Positions 57,611 through 64,000 of a DNA stretch of 64,000 nt are shown piece by piece (position 1 is the first letter of the stretch; every line of letters begins with the position of its first letter). Source of the stretch: Pocillopora verrucosa (Eukaryota; Cnidaria; Anthozoa; Scleractinia; Pocilloporidae); the NCBI RefSeq assembly GCF_036669915.1, contig NC_089312.1, forward strand, positions 13,017,805 through 13,081,804, read 5' to 3'. The notes under the pieces are model-generated. The model was not told the DNA's origin. It was given only the letters and a program-made list of their open reading frames with translations, and did no database searches. The position numbers and the translations under genes were made by a program.

Positions 57611-58055
57611 ATTACATAGTGCAACGCGAGTATGCGCACTTCATTATCAGCTGCCAGTGTTTTCTGGCGCACATTAATGAGGTATCCAAGCTACTTACGC
57701 AATTACGCCTGCGCATTTCCTTCTTCCTCACCTTCTATTACGCAATGGCTAAGTATTGCCCGCAATGCAGTTGGCCGCGCATGCTAATACTAGCACCTTG
57801 TGCAGTCGGTCGTAAGTCCAAATTTTTCCGGCTTGATGGGTTACTACTATTTCCTATAATCATGGGGCTACGCTGCGCACGTGCGAGCTTCGCTATTACT
57901 CGTTGTTTAATAGAGTGGTTTGGTTTGAAGGATTCTATCTGTTAAATTATACCGTTATTAACTATGCTCTGTTCTGTTGTAAAGCTCACAGGAAGCGGCT
58001 AGAGTACGAAAGACTTATAGGGAGAAACAAGAGACGTAGTCGAGTACTTCTAAGG
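57611..58055. other. Unassigned, possibly retroelement flank
   Basis: GC-richer than its surroundings with many GCGCA words; one plus frame (57,619-57,945) is open for 108 codons without a domain. Confidence 0.25.
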
Positions 58056-58217
58056 TAGTAACTCAACTCTCAGCTTAATTCGCGGTGTTCCGATGGTTGT
58101 CCAGATCCCAACAACAGTAGTACCCTCGGCCATAACAATTTATGAAGGAGCTGTACTCACATTGTCGTAATGCAAGTGGACTTTGAGAAAATAATAAAGA
58201 TCTCGTGTCCTTGAATT
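58056..58217 (+). pseudogene. A': exon 5 relic of a gene A copy
   Basis: Matches gene A exon 5 from GTAGTAACTCAACTCTCAGC onward (GGTGTTCCGATGGTTGTCCA, ACCCTCGGCCATAACAATTT). About 30 bases from the start of the last helix are deleted, and the first codons carry changes. Upstream exons are replaced by the Gypsy relic. It ends close to a counterpart of the gene A stop (CTTGA). Confidence 0.75.
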
Positions 58218-58699
58218 TCCTAAGATTTGCTAGTCCGCTAAATATATTAGTTCCCTTCCTAGTGCCTGTTAATAAAAAAAAAATTTTAAGACCAGATTTG
58301 AGATAGAGGAAGAAAACACAAAATTGCAAATAGCGAGGAAACTGCCTCCGTAACCCCTATTCTTTTCGGCTTCTAATGGATTGGCAGGACAATTTCCACA
58401 AATTGTGAAAATTTTGAGATTTCACCGAAACAAATTGAAGAAAATCAAAGGCAAATCCAAATTATAGACGGCAAGCGCCTCCCTTCGTGGAGCCTTAGCT
58501 TAATAACGAAAATCATTTTGATAATATTTACTATAGCAAACGATAGTCCGAACCTTGCTCATTGCCTTTTGATGGCTTTTAGTGACCTTGAAAAGCAAAA
58601 ACGTAAATTTCTTTTAGAAAAACAATACGCCGGTGCGAGCGCCAACAACAGCGCCAACGAACAAAAAACCCTTGAGAGCCTCCTTAAAATGGATAAAGA

Positions 58700-61050
58700 A
58701 AATACAGGATAGAATTACAGCTTAATTTAACGAGTTTGGAATAATTCCATAAAGATCACAAAAAATAGGACTTAAGAAAATGCTGTGTTGTTTGTTGATC
58801 CTTCGTTTGCACGGTAAAAAAATCTTAAAAGTAGTGTAACGCTTACTTCGGATCGTTGCGTTTTGATTTATGTCGACGTCTGTAGTGAAGATCTTCATGA
58901 GGCCTAAGGTTACGGCGCTATCTGGCACTCTAAGGGAAAAAGGAATCCGGTTGGACATGAAAACTATGATTTAGAATAATGCTCCACCGTTTGACTCTTT
59001 TCTGAACCAATTAAATGACTTTTCGTTTCTATTTATAATAAGAACACATGGAATCAAGCCTTAGATGCTCAGCGTTCTGGGTAAACACAGCAGCTTGATT
59101 ATGTCCTCTGGTTCTTTGCTTTATTTTTGTGAACCCAGCAGGCTTAGCAGTTAGATTTGTTCCTGGTATCTGCTCAGACGGCTGGGTTTAATAAGAAAAA
59201 CAGTGCATCAAAGGAACGAGTCTAAGTAGCTATTTTTTTCCTTGTCACTTAAGCTGCACAAATGCTACTTCATTTACTGATATTTGTAATGAAAATAAGT
59301 GACAATTCATTCAACACACATGCAAACGGTATACCTACTGTATTGTCCAGAATCACGATCAGTACATAACACATAATAATACACAATAATTTACTAACAA
59401 TAATCCAATTCACAGATCGTATTAGACGTTTTTTAAAACATTAAAATACATGGTATCACCATAGAAAATATTAAAAGGGTTTTACGGCTGAGTAATTCGC
59501 TTTTTTTAATACTTCCCCCAAGTTGCGAACTGGTCAGGTTATCCAGCTTGTTTGGCTTTTAAATTTTGTCGGTGAACCCTGACACGTTATAACCCTTGTG
59601 AGATGTTGTGCGACTTCAATGAGGGCTACAATTAGTTCGCACAAACAGAATTGAAAGTTTTTTTTAAGTCCACTTCTTTCTTGAAACATTCAGAGTTATC
59701 AGCTCATTAAGTTTCCGGTTTTCATTGTATCAGTATGATGATCCAAATGGGCCGGTGGCTTTTACGGCTAACCGGTTGGGCTATTTTCGCATTTTCAGAC
59801 CTAACGGCTAAATCTTTTGGCCATTTTACGGCTACCAGTTAACCCCTTTGAGACTCTCTTCTATCCCAATGTTTCCCTTGTCTTCCATCTAGCGAATTTT
59901 CTTACAACAGAAGTCTTTTCTATTGTTTATGACAGTCTCCTGTTTACTCCAAATAATGGATACAAGCATAAAGGCGGACTAATCATCTCATTTATCCCTG
60001 AAATCAGATCAAAGGAAGGAATTAATCTTTCAATATCGAATCCCTCAGTTGTACCATCCACTGCTGCCATCCATGCTTTGACTGAACCGATCCAGCGGCG
60101 ATCTATTTGCTTGTCATACATTTAATTCCCTTAACCTGATTTGGATTTTATTTCCCAAGCACGAAATTTTCCTTCAATAGATCGCAGGAGTTAAAATAGA
60201 CTATATTTTTAACTGGTCTACGGCAGCTGGTCTACTGCAGTCTATTACTATAGTCTCCTTAAAGCTAGCTAATGTGTCGATCGTGTAACTAGCGAATAGC
60301 ACGTATGGTCATCGACTTCGTCAATCAGTGGTTCTCAAAGAATCTCGTAAGTGCTTATGCAAAATTGTTGGTTTTCTAAGGCGACTTATGCAAACAGATA
60401 AAAACATGTGTGATAAAAAAGTGCTGTAGGGAAATTTGAAGGATGAAACATCTTGAAACTGTGTTAAATTTTAGCACAGAAGTATTTTACATACCTTGAA
60501 TAATGCCAAGAAAGTAAATTTAGATGTGACTAAGAACATGGAAAGTGAAATTATTCAACAATTGATGTAAACAATCTCATTTGACTCCTCTTGGTTAGAA
60601 CTTAAAAACTCAATCTAGTTCCACAGTCAGAGTCCTGTAAACCAGGATTTTGAAAAGCAGAGAGTCACACAAGCAACACTTATTGTTGTATCGCTGAGAT
60701 TAACATAACCCGAACCACGCCGCTTGAATCCCCTTTAGTGGAAGTGGCTCAGAACAGTAGGAGATATTTCATTATGGTAAGATTAAGCTACATTGGAGAT
60801 TTCTAGTATTTTTAGGCCAGTGAGGTAAGAACGACAAAGGCAATCCTTCCGAAAATAAAAGAAATATTCCTTCGATATATTCCTCTTGAATATATTACCT
60901 AAAAGTTGCTGTCTCCTGCTTGGTGGGGGAAGAATAAAAATCTAAAATAAGATAGGTATTGGCCAAAACTCTTTTTCGTATTATGTCTTCTACTCCCTGT
61001 TGTTCAAGAATAAAAAGTCCTGAATCTACCTTACCCCGGAAGATTGAACT
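58700..61050. other. Intergenic within the duplication, with repeat-like inserts
   Basis: 59,750-59,850 has TTTTACGGCTAACCGG-type words repeated three times (CGGCTAA, CGGCTAAAT, CGGCTACC), a dispersed-repeat style. At 60,121-59,927 the minus strand reads MYDKQIDRRWIGSVKAWMAA and VDGTTEGFDIERLIPSFDL, a coding-like piece with no family that I can name. Confidence 0.3.
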
Positions 61051-61053
61051 GAG

Positions 61054-61061
61054 TATATAAG
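61054..61061 (+). promoter_or_regulatory. TATA box of gene C
   Basis: TATATAAG, 101 bases before the ATG, the same word and distance as in gene A. TTCAAGAA, a short STAT-like palindrome, lies about 48 bases upstream. Confidence 0.7.
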
Positions 61062-61154
61062 GATGGAAACTTGGACTATTTACCTCAAATATACAATTGT
61101 CAAAGCTGAGTTAACGAAAATTTACAAACTGAGAAATAGAGAAGTAGAAGGCTC

Positions 61155-63304
61155 ATGGCAGGTACGCAAAAAAATCCTGATTAAATTATCATGATAATTA
61201 TAAATTTATTATTAGTTTGGTTGTCTGTTTATTTTGATGAAATGTTTAATTTGTGCTCCATCAAAAGGTATGATGAACTCAAATTGATATGTGTTTAAGC
61301 AGATACTTAGAAACCAGAAATTCTTACTGAGCTTGGTATTTTGTAGATAAAACTTTTAATTAGCGAAATTAATTTGGTTTGTATTTAAAAAAATATTTTT
61401 GAAATATTTTCAGGTCATCCAATAAAACTCTTTTCTTTTTCTTGTCTTGTGTTGCTTTTGGTCATGCTGGTCAATACTTCTGTACGCGCCAATTGTCTTC
61501 GGTCGAGACGATGTTCCAGATCCTCCGCACTCCACCGTCATGGGCGAAGGACCATCGACTTTCTGGTTGTATCGTCACAATTTTTGGCCAGTCTGACATC
61601 CAGAACATTGACGTACTCGGTAAGATATACGATACTCTTACTCTGTAAGTTTTCAAGTTTGCAAGTTTTGGTGGTAAAAATGAAACTGCACATAGTTTAA
61701 AAGAAATCATCATGCCTCTTCTGGGTTATTAAAAATGATTCTTACTGACTGAATGACAGAAACTAGAAGTATTTATTTTTCTGCACTATATTTAACTCGT
61801 TCAAAACCATGACGCCTCAACGTTTGCCGTTTCAGAATTTTCAGTCCAAAATCATGGATTCATGTGACTCAGCCTGTGCCCCTTTGTCGCGTGAAGTAAA
61901 AGCAGACTTGAACTTAACTACCTCAAGTTGCACTAATGTCTCGGTAAGCAACGAAGTTGTAGAGTTTTGTCTTAATTTTCTCATCGTGTGAATCCGATAT
62001 GAGCTCGAATGATTGCACTATTCGATTTGAACAAATTATAATGGCTAAATCAAACTTAAAAGAATGCAATTAATTACCAAGCATCACATCGTGGACGGAC
62101 AGGTCTCCCCTCTCTCGGTCGGGAGATGTTAAAGTTTTCACATATACTCCTTGGGGTTGAAAACGGTAGTCTGTTACCTCCCAGGGTATTTCCACCTCAG
62201 GAACGTTATTGCGTTGAGTACCATTTAAGCCAGCCTCAATCAAAGTTGCCAGTAATCAACACTTGTATAATGATTCCTTTGTTTTAGGCCATCTCACACT
62301 ACTGGTTCCTTATACCAAGTTCTCAATAGGACTGAAACCTAACTTGATAATCTGCTTGATCATAAACATAAAGGAAACGATAATCAGTCAACGAGGAGTT
62401 CTCGGAACAGGCTAGGGTTGTCCAGCCACAACATAAGTTTCTGTAGGTTTCCTTTACTCATCTGGCTATCCTGTTATGATATGAATTGCAGTACACGTAA
62501 AATTTGACAGTTTTTTTTGCAATTCCATTTACTCAGACAAGTATAGTTCTGGAATTTCACCGAAGAATGTCTCAAGGGTACAGCCATTTGCTTAGAGAAT
62601 TATTGGGAGAGCTATCACATCTTAAAAACTTGACAACTCCTTTAGCAGACCTCACTTTTCTGCAAGATTATGTGCAGAATACGATAAACAAGTTGGCTAC
62701 AAAGGCAGTTAAAATTGTAAGTCTCATTCATGTGATTCAGAATAATACTTCTTAATGGCTAATACAAGTTAGGAATCATGCTGGGTTTGAAGGTAGGAAC
62801 TTAAACAAGGATTATCGCTACTGCCGTAAAGGTTATTGTCACTTTATTCTTAAAGTAATGAGGCTTTGTAAGGATATTTCAGGCCGTTCTGTTTATGGCT
62901 TTGTTACCTACGAGCCTTTTTTACTTTAGCAGGCAGTAGTCTTTCACAGCATACTCTTGACCTTATGGCATTAAAACAACTTTGAATAATTCCTGAAAGC
63001 AGGAGATAAAATCGTCAAAGATTACTCCAGTTATACCATACCCCGTTAGTCCAGCTCTTTTGTAAAAATGGTTTCCATGTCTTGACAATTTCAACTTCCA
63101 TATCAGGATCGGAGACTCAAGGGTCTTCCACCGCTAAACACTACGGCTTACCAGCAGCAGCTCTCCTCAACCATGCGCAAGAACAGTCTTCACTCTCAGT
63201 CTGCCTACAAAGTGATGCACCTTGCACAGTGTGTATTAGCTGACTTGCATGAAGCATCCACTCAGATGATCATCGATTTCTTTAAAATCAAAAGTGGTTG
63301 GTAA
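61155..63304 (+). CDS. Gene C: secreted, helical-cytokine-like protein, six-cysteine type (five exons)
   Basis: Exons: 61,155-61,161 (ATGGCAG), 61,414-61,619, 61,836-61,943 (or from 61,845), 62,537-62,716, 63,107-63,304; all GT-AG; phases 1-0-0-0; 232 residues. Residues 1-28 are a signal peptide (core CLVLLLVMLVNTSVRA). A basic segment follows, then a first helix (TIDFLVVSSQFLASL). Exon 3 (36 codons) is a Cys-containing linker, exon 4 has two helices (VLEFHRRMSQGYSHLLRELL and FLQDYVQNTINKLATKAV), and exon 5 has a Gln-rich loop and last helix (AYKVMHLAQCVLADL). The mature cysteines are 30, 36, 81, 85, 103 and 209, unlike the two of A and B, so the fold is probably braced differently. Architecture is the same; sequence has diverged strongly. 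Confidence 0.72.
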
Positions 63305-63639
63305 AAGACATTGAAAAGTGGTTGTTGTGTTCCTTCAAACAATGAAATCACATTAAATTGATGTTAATCCGACCCTTTGACTCAAGAAGAGCCCAATATT
63401 CGTTCTGAAATTCACCGAATGGCAAGACATCACACTCTTTTAGACAGCCATATCACACTCACTTTGATTAGTTAAAGGACTCAATTCCTATAACGAGTTA
63501 AATATATCAAGATTTTCTCTTTGCACAGTTTTTTTCTTAGAAAACAAAATATTTTGTTTTATTATTGAGGAAAATCGTCGACTTAAGTTTTACCTTTGAC
63601 TTTAAATTTGCTCCTCGTCAGTAAGATCGAAAAGGCAAT

Positions 63640-63930
63640 AGACAAATGGTTAGTCAGTCAGTCAGTTAGTCCGTCAGACAAACAGGGACGGTCAGGCAGT
63701 CAGAGAGTAAATCGGACAAACGTTCTGTCGGTCAGTCAGCCAGTCAGTCAGACAGACAGTCAATCAGGCAGACAGGCAGTCAGTCTGATGATCGATTGGT
63801 CGGTCAGTCAGTCAGTAAGTCTGTCTGTGTCTGTCTGTCCGTCCGACAGACAATCAGACAGACTGACAGACAAACAGACAAATAAACTATCAGTTAGTAG
63901 ATCAGTCAGTCAGTAGTCGTTCAGTCAGTT
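63640..63930. repeat. Degenerate (CAGT)n / (GACA)n low-complexity tract
   Basis: Long runs of GTCAGTCAGT and GACAGACA-type words on both strands. The open frame inside it (63,596-63,916) is composed of SVSQSVS-type repeats and is not a gene. Confidence 0.9.
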
Positions 63931-64000
63931 GATAAGTTAGCCATTCTTCAATTAATCAGCAGAAACCTAATTATCGTATGTTTAATGTAGTTTTGTGTTT

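Larger units (their letters stand above)
58085..62260. repeat. Segmental duplication, copy 2 (partner 37,560-40,305)
   Basis: Collinear with copy 1 through A' exon 5, the intergenic blocks and the promoter, exon 1-2 and intron region of gene C. About 0.4 kb at 58,230-58,690 and about 1.5 kb around 59,720-61,000 are present only in this copy. Confidence 0.82.

Noticed and set aside
61442..61713. Alternative open frames on both strands over gene C exon 2
   Set aside because: They are other-frame readings of exon 2; the chosen frame gives a signal peptide and keeps phase 0 at the donor.
63596..63916. 106-residue frame rich in Ser, Val and Gln
   Set aside because: It is the translation of a degenerate CAGT/GACA microsatellite.

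Overview
The window reads as nuclear DNA of an animal, most likely an anthozoan cnidarian and probably a stony coral. This rests on AT-rich sequence, split genes with GT-AG introns, and a mix of Helentron, BEL/Pao, Gypsy, CR1/L2-like non-LTR, PIF/Harbinger, hAT, piggyBac-like and mariner-like remains of the kind common in coral genomes. The host assignment is an inference from repeat style; no species-diagnostic gene is present.

Positions 1 to about 30,000 are a transposon graveyard. In order they hold: a transposase fragment (minus), a decayed Helentron (PIF1 helicase plus endonuclease), a small hAT-type MITE, a CR1/L2-like reverse transcriptase relic, a piggyBac-like tail, an internally deleted BEL/Pao element running into a hAT-type transposase relic, two more non-LTR relics, a separate APE-type endonuclease fragment, a structurally complete PIF/Harbinger element with TTA target duplication (17,646-20,481), a non-LTR 3' end split by a pogo-like fragment, a gag-like CCHC fragment, a mariner-like relic and a long-TIR MITE.

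Positions about 35,400 to 63,300 hold what I consider the real content: a tandem array of small secreted-protein genes on the plus strand. Three complete models (here A 35,568-37,725; B 46,165-48,007; C 61,155-63,304) share one architecture. A TATA box lies 98-101 bases before the ATG. Exon 1 contributes exactly 7 coding bases. Exon 2 encodes a signal peptide plus a first amphipathic helix, exon 3 a short linker, exon 4 two helices, and exon 5 a Pro/Ser/Thr-rich loop plus a last helix. Intron phases are 1-0-0-0 in all three. That exon, phase and helix layout is the hallmark of vertebrate long-chain class I helical cytokines and hormones (GH, EPO, IL-6, G-CSF). I infer a cnidarian family of helical-cytokine-like ligands, with A and B carrying only one N-terminal and one C-terminal cysteine in the mature protein.

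Broken relatives lie between the complete genes: C' (39,286-40,305), E (exon 5 only, 40,831-41,079), D (43,541-44,327) and A' (exon 5 only, 58,056-58,217). A segmental duplication (about 37,560-40,305 versus 58,085-62,260) explains the A-C' and A'-C pairs, so the locus shows birth and death by duplication. A Gypsy relic with gag and pol head to head, and a roughly 0.6-kb inverted repeat spaced by 2.8 kb, sit between B and C.

All family assignments come from reading motifs by eye; no database search was run.
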